Shown: positions 11,101-24,100 of the stretch, one piece after another
Layout of the letters: every line of letters begins with the position of its first letter
Numbering within the stretch: position 1 is the first letter of the stretch
From: Ectocarpus siliculosus
Lineage: Eukaryota > Sar > Phaeophyceae > Ectocarpales > Ectocarpaceae
NCBI GenBank assembly: GCA_000310025.1
Contig: FN649751.1
Span: forward strand, 4,837,021-4,901,020
Reading direction: 5' to 3'
Length of the DNA stretch: 64,000 bases
Translations under genes and position numbers: made by a program
The notes under the pieces: model-generated
What the model was told of the DNA's origin: nothing
Database searches by the model: none
Seen by the model: the letters and a program-made list of their open reading frames with translations, nothing else

Positions 11101-14100
11101 CTGTACGCTTAAGGTTTCTGGAACATTGCGGGAGGGTGACGGAGGTGATGTGGCCGCTTTCGTTTGTGTCTGGGTGCGGGTGTTGTTGCTGCCTTGAAAA
11201 AAATCGGAATGTTGTGGGGGCACGTGTGTGTATGTGTAAGAATCAAATCCTTTGTTCCGCCGGGGACGTCCGGACGCGTCTGGAAGTGCTTAAAATTAAC
11301 GGCGTACCGACGGCCGCAAGAAAAAGAGAGAGGGCGCTCGGTATTGCCGAGAAGCAGGCACGCACCTCACGAGGGTCGCGGCCGAGTCTCTGCGCGTGGA
11401 CGAACGTCGAGCGGATCCGCGTCAGCTGTAACTTGATGTTCGCGCAGCCGATGAGGTCGCCGAACAGGTCGTCCTCGAGAGCGGCGCCATCTATCGGGCC
11501 GACGCCATACTCCGGGTCGAAGTCTTGCGGCAGGAGCTCCGGGTCCAGCCTGCGTGCGTGGGAGTTTCGTGTGTGCATGGTGGGGTGGAAATCGGTCGTG
11601 AAGAATTCAATACACCACCGTCCGCGCAATAATGGGCTGGCGATGCGCCGCGCGCACCTTGCCGTTGAGTATCTTCACGTACCCGATGCTTTTTTTTTAT
11701 ACCAGTTTTCCGTTCGAATCGCCATTCTCCCTCATGGAACTATGAGCACCGCTGTGCAGGGGGGCCCGTGGTGGACAATCGCGACGGCAGAAAGGCGTGC
11801 GTGGTGCACGGGGAGTGGCGTCCACGGGCCACCCAACCTCCTAGTCCACGCACCAAAATACGAAACAAAAACTGTGCGTTTTCGCGGCAGCAGTCATCGT
11901 AGTCCTGACTGTTCCGGCGGATATCCTCTTTTGCACCAATCAACGGGCAACACCCTCCCACACGGCCACCCGAGAACGAGCCATTTCATTGATCAAGGTC
12001 GTCCCCCCGTTCCCCGAGGAACGTTAGAACGGCTTCACACCTGGCTTCCAAAGAGCCGTCCTTGCGGCGTTTCTCCTTCCGGAGCTTGGCCTCGCTCAGC
12101 AGGTTGGCCACCTCGCCGCCGTTGCCGAAGTGCGAGGCCGTCTTCCGCTTCTTCCTGAGCACGTCGGCGGCGGCCATGAGTGCCTCCACCCCGGCCGTGA
12201 GGTGCTCTCGATGGAGCTTCCCGCGGAGGATGCTGAGGAGCTCTTCGTCTGCAGGATCAAAACACACAGCGGGCAGGCACGCAGAACATAACAACGACAA
12301 GGTGTTTTTATGTGGGCGTTTGTGTGTAGCGAGCGGCGGACAACAATTGAACGGCGGCAGGCACAAAAAACACAGCAGCAAGGCGTTGGTGTGCGTGTGT
12401 AGCGGGCGTTGGCGAGCGACGCGAGGGGGCCCCGTCACCGTGGAAGGCGACTGAAAGGATCATGCCTCGACATCGTGAGGTGCCTGTGATCGTCACGTCT
12501 ACATTCGTAGCACCGTCCTTTGCGTGGAAACACCTGGAGAAAAGCTATCGTCAATTTTCTGTACAGCTGGTCAAGGGGCCAGACCGTGTGTGGGCAACCC
12601 TCAACGCAGCGGAACTTTGAAGTCAATTTTTTTTTTTTAATTTTCACTTCAAATCAGCGCTCACAGCACTAGTGCCGTTTACTCCAACCCGTGGTCACAC
12701 AGAAGAGCTTCTCTCTACCCTCCCCTCCTGCGGTACTTTGCCTTCGATTTTGAATGCGAGAAGAGTTCAGCACTCTCTTCCCTCTGTCAATACTGGCCGC
12801 CCAAACAGACGCCTTCAAAACCCATTTCCACCTCAAGCTAACAACAACCGAATGTGCGTGTTTGTTCTGTTCTTCGCCAGATCGGGCGAGTCTCTTACCC
12901 CGAAAAGTTCCAGGCTGAATATTGGGTCGTGTGGGCATGACCCAAACTGCTTGGACCAAAAAAAGAAACGTCTCCTGCACTGCACATCAACGTCACGCTC
13001 ACCCCGCAGGACAAGAAAAAACACATATTCTCACGCACCCTTGTAGTCCTCGAAGCTGAAGGCGTTGTCGAGGGCGAACCTCCTCGCCAGCCCGGGGTTG
13101 GTGTCTCGCATGAACTCCTCCATCTCCGCGCGGTACCCCAGCAGCAGGACGCACCGGTCCTCCCCCGGCACGTTCTGCACCTGTTCCACGAGCGTGTCCA
13201 CCACGGCGGTGCGGTACGGGTCCCCGCCGCTGCCCCCCTTGTAGCCGACGCCGCTCCCGGCGCGGAGAGAGTAGGCCTCGTCGATGACCAGGACGCAGCC
13301 CTCGGCAGCCTTGAGGATGGCGCGGGTCTTGGACTCGCTCTCGCCGAGGACGGAGCCGACGAAGTCGGACGCGGTCTTGAGGACCACCTCGCCCTTAGAG
13401 AGGAGCCCGAGGTCCGCCAGGATGCCGGCGAACAGCATTGCTACCGTTGTCTTGCCTGGGTTAGTGGCGCGCCCCACGATGCCGCGTGAGTCGGGGAATA
13501 GAAAAAGCATGTCAGGTGATGTTGGAAATACAGTGTTAGAGCCAGGAGGACGGGGGGGCACACCGCTGGGACGCTGTCTGTGTCTCCCACGGTAGTAAAC
13601 ACCTAGGTAAAAAATTGGGTCACGTGGAACGGCGTGCTTATGCCCCTTCCCGCTTCCACCCTCCTCATCTGGCGAAATGTCTGCGTTTCGGACAAATCTT
13701 CTGCACGGCAGACACGCGAGCGTGCAGACAACCGTCACCCCCACGGTTGACTATTATTAATAGCTAGAATCACAGAAACAGAGAGAGGGCCTTGGTGTTA
13801 GCACGCGGATCAGCACTGGTGGAGAACTTCCTCACCAGTGCCCGGGTTCCCGAGCATGCAACGGTTGAGCGCGATGTCCCTCGGCGGCTTGCCGGCCTCC
13901 TCCAGCACGCGGTTCGTCTGCACCACCTCCGCCAGCGCCAGCACCGTGCTCTTCACCGCGCCAAGCCCGACCATGTCCCGGAGGGTCCTCCAGCTCTCCG
14001 ACTCGTCGAGGCTCGAAACCGACCGGCCGAGGAGATCGGGCTTTGTGAGCTCATACGGGTCGTCTTCGTCGTCGTCGTCGTCGTCGCCGCCGTTGTCGTT

Positions 14101-15142
14101 GTCTCCGCTGCTGAGGCGGCTCGCCTGTCGCTCGAGGACATGGTCGAAGAGCACCCGGACGGCGCGGGCGTTTCCGAATCCGCGGGACCCCCTCCGCCGG
14201 CCGAGCCGAGCGACGGCCACCTTGGCCCACCTCTCCGGGTCCTCCTGCTCCTCCGCAGAATCACCGAAGTGGAGCGTACCCAGCCCTTTCTTCTTGGCCA
14301 TGAGCCCCTTGAAGATCTCGAGGAGGAGGGCGTCGCTGTAGTCCTCGAACCGCAGGACCTTGGGGAAGCGGCTGGGGAGGCCCTCGTTGAACTCGAAGAG
14401 GGTCTCCATGTTCTTGGCGTAGCCGGCGAAGGCCACGACCAACTCCCCCCGGCGGTTCTCGATCTCGGCCAGCAGGAAGTTGAGAACCTGCTTCCCGCCG
14501 CCGCCTGACTGGGGCTCGAGCGTGTACGCCTGTTCGAGGGTGGATAATAAAAGAAAGACATTATCATAAGCGTCCTCATACGAACCAAGACTAGTTGTGT
14601 GTGGCCGACGATGAGCTACATGAACCTCGGCAACACTTTCACAACCGCGGACCCTCTGTTGGGATTGGTGAAGTGTGATGGTTTACGTGCAACGGTGGGC
14701 CGCACGTCACCTTCGTTTTGCGGCAGGCGCGAGAGAATATGTCTGGGGAGCGAGAACCCCACGCGTTCTCCATCAAACGATCGACGTATCCATGAATGTT
14801 ATAATATGATCTAACACGAGTCAAGCACAGCAGTAGCACACGGACAACAGCCGACGAAAAAAGCAGCGGAGGCCCAAAGCAGCGGTTGGGCACGACCCCA
14901 CCCGCCTCGATGCTCGAGCGCCGCAACAGCAGCGCCACCCACGCAGCAAAGCAATCCGCATCACCTCGTCCACGAACAGCACACCTCCTCCGGCTTCCCG
15001 AATCTTCTTCAGCATGTCCTTCAGCCCGCCGACGCCATTGTCGGCCAGGTCGGTGCCGGTGGTCTCCACAAAGCCGGCCACCGATGCCGCGGCGGCGGCG
15101 GTGGTGGTGGAGGAAGCGGACGCCCTGGGCGTCGCCGGGGGG

Positions 15143-15180
<38 letters not shown>

Positions 15181-18100
15181 CTGCGCGGTGTACGGGAGGC
15201 CGGCGCTCTGAAACGCTCGGCGCTCGGCGTCCTGCCTGGCCTTCGCCGCGTCGTCGGCTTTCTTCTTCGCCGCCGCTTCCGCGGCGGCCCTGGCGTCTGC
15301 CGCACGCTCCTCTGCCGAGGCGAACACTCCCAGGTCCTTCAGAAGCCGATAGTAGAGCCTGGCCACGGTTGTCTTTCCTGAAGTATTGGGGGAGGGAGGA
15401 GGGGCTTAGAAACAGGAGCGGAGAGACGGGAACGCACTCGCCAAAACTGGAGACACCCAGTTAAACGGCAAGTCTCAACGACGCCTGTGTTTGATCTTGC
15501 GTGTCAATGGTTTTCTTCAGCCGGGTTTGCTACCCTGCTCCTTGGTTGCGAGAGCTGCTGTTTCTTAAGTCACAATGACGCCCCTCTGTCCATTCTTGCG
15601 CAGCAACAGTTTTATTTGCCCTTGGCTTTCTACCCTGATGCGAGAGCTGCTGCTGCTGCTTTCTCACCGGTGCCGGGGTTCCCCTCCAGGCGGACGTTGA
15701 AGGACCTAGCCGAAGGGTCGTACCCGCGCTCCCTGTCGATCACCACCAGCTTTGCCACGCTGAGGAAGTCCGCCTTGATGGCGTCGAGGCCCGACATCTC
15801 CAGCAGCGAGTCCATGCCCTCGCTCGAGACGCCCCACCTGGTCTGCAGCCTCTTCCATTGCCCCTCTACCCCGCAGCCGGCCGGGCTCCCGTCTTGGCCG
15901 TCGCCGCCGCTGGGCCCTCCTCCTTGGGCCCCCCAAAGTTCCCTGGCGAGGCTGCCTCCGTTCTCCTTGACCACCGCCTCCGCCCGCGTGGTCCACGCCT
16001 GCGAGTCGACCCTGCCGACCCTGCGGGCGTGGACAGGTGCTCGGAGAAACGCTACGGCCAGCGCGCACGACCGTGCCTTCGGGTCTAGGGCACCCTGCTC
16101 CTCCTCCTCCTCCTTCACCTCCTCCTCCTCCTTCTCCTTCTCCTCCTCCTCCGACGGCGGAGGCGAAGAGGGAGCTGCGGGGGCGGCTGAAGCGGAAGAC
16201 GACGACAACGACGACGACGACGACGACGACAAAAGAGCTGCGCGTACGAGCGCTGCGAGGGGGAAGGCTCGGGCGTCCGGGGGCGGGCGGCCGTCAGGAG
16301 GTCCGGGCCAGAGGCGTGGCACGACCGCATCAAGCTCCGCGAGGTGCCGAGCGGCGGCAGCCCCCCCGCCGCCGGCGAGGTCGTGGTCGCACAGCGCCAG
16401 TGCGAACAGCGCGGACGGATCCGGTGTCTTCGTCTTCTTCCCCTTTCCGGCCTGCGGGTTGTTGTCCCCATCGGTGCTGTTGTCGGCCGCCGAGGTGCCT
16501 CGGGCGACGGTCGCGAGGATGGCGCGGGCTTTGACCACCTCTCCGGAGGCTATCATGTCCATCGCCTGGGCGGTCCGCGGGCCCGGAGCCCCCGCGGCGG
16601 GCGAGGGCTCGCCCCCGGCCGTGGCGGGCGGGAACCAGTCGTAGGCCGATTCTCCCAGAGCCACTCCCAGCTCGTGGCTCGTCTGCCGCAGCCGCTCCCC
16701 CGGCGGTACGGCCTCCAGGGCGGCGATGATGCCGCTGGCGCTCCCGTTCGCCGCCGCCTGGGCGATGAGGAAGAGGGTGAATCCCCGAGGGGCGGCCGTC
16801 GTCGTCTCCTGCTTGGTCTTGCCAGTCTTCGTAGCCTTTGCGGCCGCCACCGACCTTCGGTTCTTCTTCCCGGCGGCCTTCTGGGTTGAAGAGGCGGCGG
16901 CCGCTTTTCCATCGCGAACCGGAGCAGCAGCAGCAGCAGCAGGAGCAGCTCGAGCCCGCTCTAGCTCGGCGCGAGCGCTGTCCTTGGAGAACCGTGTCCT
17001 CTCGGCGTCGACCACTGCCCGCTGCGTCTCCCGCTCCAGCCGCAGCAGCTCGGCCTCGTGGGCCAGCTTCTCGCGCTCCTGGGCGGCACCCCTCCGGGCC
17101 TCGGCCAGCCGGGCGGTGGCCGCCTCCCGCTCCCTCTCCCTGGCCACCTTAGCTTCGGCGTGGCGGGCGATCTCGCGGTCCACTGCGCGTGCCTCGCGCT
17201 CGCACGGCCGGCAGGGGAGCCCCGCGGGGTCCTTGGAGCAGCGGCGCTTCGACTTGTGTCCCTTGGGGCAGGTCTCCTCTAGGAGCACCGCGCAGGAGGC
17301 GCCCTCGTGGTCCTGGTCGTCTCCGGGGTGACACCTGGCGGCGTTGTTGGGGAATACGACACCGCCGGTAGAGAGAGATAGGGGACGCACGAAGAAGTTA
17401 CACGTGGGTGGAGGTGGGGGGGGGGGCTCCGTGATCCTGTTCGGTTGGGGGCTCTGTCGACGAAGCGCGAAGCTTGTTGCTGTAAATTTGTTCCCACGAC
17501 GCACGAAGGAACCCAGCACCACAACGCGCTCGTTGCTACCACATATACGAAGTGCTAGGGAAAAAACTAGGCGTTACACGTGAAGCAACTCTCGCGACAC
17601 ATTCGCAAATACATTCTGATGCACCCTGTACCGACGATGAAGGTGCAACACCAACGCCAACGCCCGCGCGTGCGGTAGCCCTCCTCCTCTCATTTCGTAC
17701 ACTACACGTGAGCATCACCGTCCTGCCTTCTACCGATCAAAATAGCTTCGCGGCAACACGCTACCCTAAAGGCTTGTACACCTGACGAGCGACGCCCTTG
17801 CTCCCCCCCCTCCCCTCACCTTCGCGGGCACGGATGACCGCAGGAAAGCTTCGCGCCGCAGACAGCCTGGCAGCCTCCATCGGGGCAGTGCTCATCGAAG
17901 GCCTCGGGAGTGATCAGGTTCGCGCGCGTCTTGTGGGCCTCACAGGCTACCGGCAGCCCGTCCCTGTAGACGTGGCCCCCGGCCTCGAGGAGCGACAAGA
18001 ACTCGAGCCACAGGCGCTGGCCGGGCTTGTTCCTGATGGAGTCTGACGTGAAGAAGTTGATGTCGCCGAACATGATCATGCCGTGCCTAAGAGGGGGGGT

Positions 18101-21100
18101 TGGTTTCGCGTGAGGAGGGGGGTGTCGGGGTATAAGCACGTTGTCGGCCATGTTGAGCGCTTTCACAGAGCCAGGCTGGTGGGGGTTCTGTGAGATGCAT
18201 AGGGTTTTCAAGGAGTCATGCTCACGGACTGAACCACCACTGTTCAGCTGCACTGTTGTAGTTCGAAATGAGGAGGTGCCGCTGCATAGTTCTAAAGACA
18301 AGCACGGACTACGCGACGAAGGCGCGCCTACCGCTGGCGGGCTTACGTGCTGTTGAAGCACTTGGGCACGACCACACCAACACAACGACACACCTCGCTC
18401 GAGAGATGGCGACGTTGAGCCTGTTCGGGTCTCCGACGAACCCCATCTGCCCGCCGCTGTTGCTGCGCACGAACGAACTGATGATGACATCGCTCTCCTC
18501 GCCCTGATAATTGTCGACTGTATTCCATGGTGGCGTCAGAGAAGGAGAAAAAGAAAACAGCGCAAGAAGGGAGTGAGGCCACGGGCTCCACTTTCGTACG
18601 TCCCTGGGTTTTCCCTTCCCTCTATTCCAGGAACGATATTATTCTGGGTAGCGAAGGGATCGTTTCGGAGCAACTCCCAGAGATCTGCGTAACGAAAGAA
18701 GGGCGAGAGAAACCTCCAACACGCGGCAGTCCTTTGCAAAAAACAAACAGAGCTTTTTGACCCCACGCCGAACACGACTACTGGAAAAGTTTTCTAGAAA
18801 TCACCACACGAAACCCCTCACCCGTTGCCACCCTGACTCTCGACCTCGCATTAGCAGAGCCGCCGCCGCCGCCGTTGCCGCCGCCGCCCTTTCCATCTCC
18901 TTGCTCGTTGGTGCCGTCGCCCAGCCGGATAGCCGCCGCGAGATCGGAGGCGTCCTGGTCGCTCACAGTGCCGTCCATCGCATCCCGTAGCTCCCGGAGC
19001 TGAGCGAGGTACGGCGTCAGCACGACGATCTGCAACAGGCAGAGTCAAGCGGGAGAAGCAACAAGATCACCCTCTTCACCGGACGTTCCAGAACGATAGC
19101 GAAAGAAACAAGGCCAGCAGAACGTGTTCGCACGTGGGCAGGAAAAACAACCCTATTTGGACAACAAAGCGGCTGGCTAGCCAACGAATGAACCTGGTCT
19201 TCTCACTCTACTGTTTTCTCCTACACTGCAACCACTTCTGGGCAGAGAGATCGGAACGGTTTTTAGTTGCGCGACAGCATTACTCCTGGGGCACGGGATG
19301 AACAGAATTGTGAAGAAAGCAACAACAACAACCACCATACGATCGCTGCTGCTGCTACTACCAGACTACGCATTAGCTGCGATCATTCAGCCAGACCGCG
19401 CAATAATCGATGCGATAATCCACGCACCTGGTCCGGCTCGTACCCCTGCAGCAGCAAGTACTTGACGGTCTTCGCCACCATCCGGACCTCGTACCCGTTG
19501 ACCTTGGACACCGACACCCCGTCGTCTTGGCGCTGGCGCATCGAAGCCGCCGACTCCTCGTTGTGGTGGTGACCGACGAAGCACACGCGGTCACGGATAC
19601 CTAGGACGTGTGGACGATTGGCTGTCCCGGGCCCGTCGCGTAGCCCCGGGTAAGTGAGTCCCTTGACCAGCGCAGAGATCTAGGGTGCGCGCGTGATGTC
19701 GGTAGGCAAGGGGCGGGGGGGGGGAGGTTGTCTAGGTTGTGTCTGTTGCTGTTGTTGGTGCCGGGCAAGCGCATCCCCCCAACGTATTGCGCGCAGAAGA
19801 ACAGTTTTCGAACACACGCACCTTCGCCGATGAGATCACGTGGCGAGGAATACTTTTGACTTGGCCCACAAGAGACTTCATTGTTGCAACAACACATGTA
19901 TCTGGAGGGCTCGATCGGGGTTCATGCAATCGTCGGTCAGATATCCTCAACAGGGCACAACCCGCCATCGACAGGTAACACAGATCAGAAACGGCGAGCG
20001 GCATCGAACCCCCCCTCGTGCCATTAAGACTCCTAATCCTGGAACCCCCTACGATGACAATGAGCATCTTCAGCACTTGGCATCTGAAAACACACAGCCA
20101 GCCCGGTCGATCGCCTCACCTCGGGCGGCATCCGGTGCTGCAGTTCTAGCGTCGTATGCGGGTACCCGGCCTTGACGAGCCTCTCGAACAGGCTGACGTT
20201 CAGGTCGAACCCCCTCCCGCTCTCAACCCTCAGGCTGTATTGCTCCACCTTGGGCCTCAGCTGCTTGTGGTCGCCTAGGTGGTTTACATAGGGAAGGACA
20301 GAGAGGAGGCGGAAGAAGCAGTCGGTCAAAACGGGGCGGGATATTTGCCGTCGTGTGGGCAAACTGCGCAGTTTCCGCCGAGGCGTAAGAACCTGGAGTT
20401 AGTCTTGCGAGGGCGTCCGCGGCGAGCGAGGTCTACGATGTACGAGACGAAAGCGCAGAACAACGCCGGCGGTACCAGCTTCCGCCTCAGCAACAAGAAC
20501 AAGACAACACCGCGCACCAACAACACTAGAAAACCGAGGAGAAGATGAAGAAAAAATACAACAACAACAACAACAACAATACACCTACGACCACCAACGA
20601 CAACAACAACGCAAACGTGACCCACGAAAGGACCCCTCACCGATCATGATGAGGTGCTTGGTGGAGTCCCCGAGCGCGGCCAGGACGTGCGCCTCCAGGA
20701 CCTCGGCCGCCTCCTCGACCAGCACCACCCCGCACCGCGCCTCCGCCAGCAGCGAATGGTGAATGGCCGCCCCCGTCGTCGTGCAGCCGACTACCCGCGC
20801 CGCCCGCACGCGCTGCACGTCCTTCTGGCGCTGGAGCTCGGAGAGCTCCCGCGCTAGCCTGTCGTGGGCCTTGACCTTCTTGGCCACCTTCTTGGCCACC
20901 TCCGCCTTGATGGCGGCCTCCCACCCGGCCCACCTGGCCTTGCGGGCGTTCTTGTCCAACGCCCATATGCCGCCGGTCGACAGCCGCTTGCTGTTGATGC
21001 TGCCGTCGCCACCGCCGGAGTCTGACGACGTGGTGTTTGTTGGCTGCTGCAGGAGGGCGGAGGGCTTCTGCTTCCCGTCCAGCCACGTGCGGACGATAGA

Positions 21101-24100
21101 CGCGCTCGTGAGGGCTTGGCCCTGCAAGTGAAGTGATATTGGGGCATCGCGGTGTACCGTTGAGAAAACGGTTGGTATTCTACAAAGGAGTCGGGCGATT
21201 GTGTTCGTCGAGTTTTTCGCGTGGGACTCGTCCCTCCAGGACCGCGCATGGTGGCACCTCTTGAAATGGAGTGAATTTTTTTCAAGTTCTCGACACAGTT
21301 TTTGTGATGGCCGAAGAAGGAAGGCGTGAACAAGCTACCCGTTTAATGGGAAAGTCGGTCCCTGAGAAAACGCTAACGGAGCGCTAGTCAACTTCACGGA
21401 GAACATTAAATATAAACACAACATTCGCTGGGCGCAGCAGCGGCGACGAGGATACCCGTTGACCACGAACGACCACAGATCAATTGACATCTTTGGAACC
21501 CTCTCACCCTCCTGCCGACGACCGTTTCTCCATCACCGCCCTCCGGCATCTGGAGCTCCTGGAAGGCCTCGGAGTCCTCGTCCTCCAGCCACGCCACGAC
21601 GTACATCTTGTCGGGCTTACGGTTGAGCCCGCTCGTCTTCTGGACCTCGTCGATCCGGGCCTGCGACTCTTCCAATGCCTCCTTGAGGATCGCGAATTGC
21701 CGGTTCTGCACCCGGTTGAAGCCCTGGGCCTGGTGGCTCCGCAGCTGGTACCGGTCCAGCTTGGCGTTCTTGCTGCCGCCGCCGATGCGCACCAGTTCGG
21801 TGACCCCCTTGTCCAGGAGGTCCTCGAGGAAGGAGTCGAGGGCGTGGTTGGTGTAGCAGACGCACACGATCTTCTGGTCCGTCGACGCCAGGATGATCTG
21901 CGCCAGCAGCACGCCGAGGAACGTCTTGCCCGTGCCTGGGGGAGGGAAAGTGGCGTGAGGGGGAGATGCAGTGGGGGGGAGATAATATTTCAGGGGCGTG
22001 AGGAAGTTCCGGCTTGGTCTTTGTTGGTGACTCTGGTCTCAACTTCAGCTGTTTGGGCGATTTTTTTGGTCTGTTTGGGCTGTCCTAGCGACGAGGACGC
22101 ATACGGTGTCACCGGCGGCCTCCAACCACAGCACACCGTGTGGAAAAGTCGTTTTTCGGTGTACGAAACCCGACGTTTTTGAAGAAATTGCAGGTACTCC
22201 GTCGATTTTGTACGGATGTCCGTGCGGTTTTGACGGTTTTTTCTGACGGATAATTGTCCTCAAGGACACGGTTTTGCTCGGTTTATGCTACGGAGTATAC
22301 AAAACCGCTCCGTGAAAATAACCGCACTACGGATTAACCGCTCCACACAGCTCAGTGACACCAGAAAAAAAACCGCTCCGCTCCGTGAGACTATTGCCCT
22401 CGGATAAACCGCTCCGCACCGCTCCGTGATATTTTCAAATATAAAAAAACGCTCCGCACCGCTCCGTGAAACTAAAAAAAAAAAAAACGCTCCGCGGAGC
22501 GGTTCTACTCCGTGAGTAACCCTGAAAAAAACGTTCCAGAAAAATTATTTGAGAACATGCAGTTTCTAAAAGTTCTCAACGTTTCAACGCCCAGCTGTCC
22601 ATGACAGATGGGCCCAGCCAGAAAGAAAAAAATCGATTAACAACAAAGAACTCATTGAGGTACGCATCCAACCGACAAACAAACTTCCCGATAAAGAACA
22701 TTCCTCGCCAAAACGATTACCTGGAGGTCCCTGAACAAGGCTAACTCTCTGCCGCAACACCTGGGCCACCGCCACCCGCTGAGAAATGTCGAACCGGCAC
22801 CCGGTAGGCAGTTTCACTCCCACGAGCGGCGGCGACAGCAACAGCGGCGTCCGGTTCTTGAGATCGTCCGTGCTAGCGGCGAAGCGCTCGGCGAGTCCCT
22901 CCATCTCCGCGGCTTCCACACCCTCGTACAGCGGCGGCTGCGGGGATTCAGGCGGCGGGGCGGCGGACGAAGCGCCGCCCGTCATGGATTTCCATGGACT
23001 CCCGGCAAGGCTCTCAAGGCGGCTGCTGCCGGGCTTCGACAACGTGTGAGCGGCGGGCCAATCCACGAGCAGGTTCGCCATCGGGACTTCGGCCATGGCC
23101 TGCAGCTGCTTCAGCACAGACTTGTACGCGAAGACGCCGACGGTAAGGGGCACGAGACAGCCCCAGGAGTCGTCCCTCGAGAGAAGCAGGGCCGATTCCA
23201 GATCCTTGTGGTTGAAGAACGAGACCCCCACCGCCGGGCGCGCCTCCTGCCGCTCCCTCCAGGTTCCGCCGCGGCTCCCGCCGGTTTCGCCTCCGGTTCC
23301 GCCGTGGCCACCGGCGCCCCTACCACCACGGCCGCCCCTTCCACGACCGTTCGAAAGACGGCCGCCTCCCCCGCGACCTCGACCCGAGGTACCCCGACCA
23401 CCGAAACCCCCACCGTTGTTGTTGCCACCGGCGCCGCCACCGCCCCAGTTCGCCCCACCGCCATCGCCACCTCCAGCGAGCAGTCCCTCGTCCCTGATCG
23501 TGACGGCCGCGAAAAAGAGAGGCTTCAGGTTCTTGTTGGTCAGCACCACCAACGAATCCCTCTTCAGCAAGTTGCGCCCGGCGCCGCCGCCGCCGCCGCC
23601 GCCGGTGCCACCGCCTCCTCGCCCGCCCTTGGTCTGCTGCAAATAGTCCATCCTTTTTTTGGAAGTTTTCATGCGAGACACGGGGTGTGAAGACGGCCAG
23701 TCGAAATGTATCAGCACTGCGGCCGCGCGCCCCCCTTTGTCTGCTACGATGGCGCCGCGCCTTGTTTGTTCCAATATTAATGGGGTTCGCCCTCCCCCTT
23801 CGCCGCCTTTGGCCTTTCCAGAGCCCTTCGTTTCTCCCGCACCGGCTCGAAGCGTTTTCAGTGGAGTCACAGCATCGACGACGCTCGAAACCAAATCGTG
23901 GCGCAACAGGCGAAACTGCCGATCGAGGTGTGGGACGTCACGCTCCATCTCGGTCGGCAGGAATGGGATCTTGTCGCAGAGAACCTCATCCACACTCGGC
24001 ACGATCGTGATGGAGCGGAAATCCACATGGTCGTTGGAGTGCCGCCCTCCCGGCGAGGATTCTTGGGTGGCCTCGATGGACATGCCCCCTCCGGTGGCGG

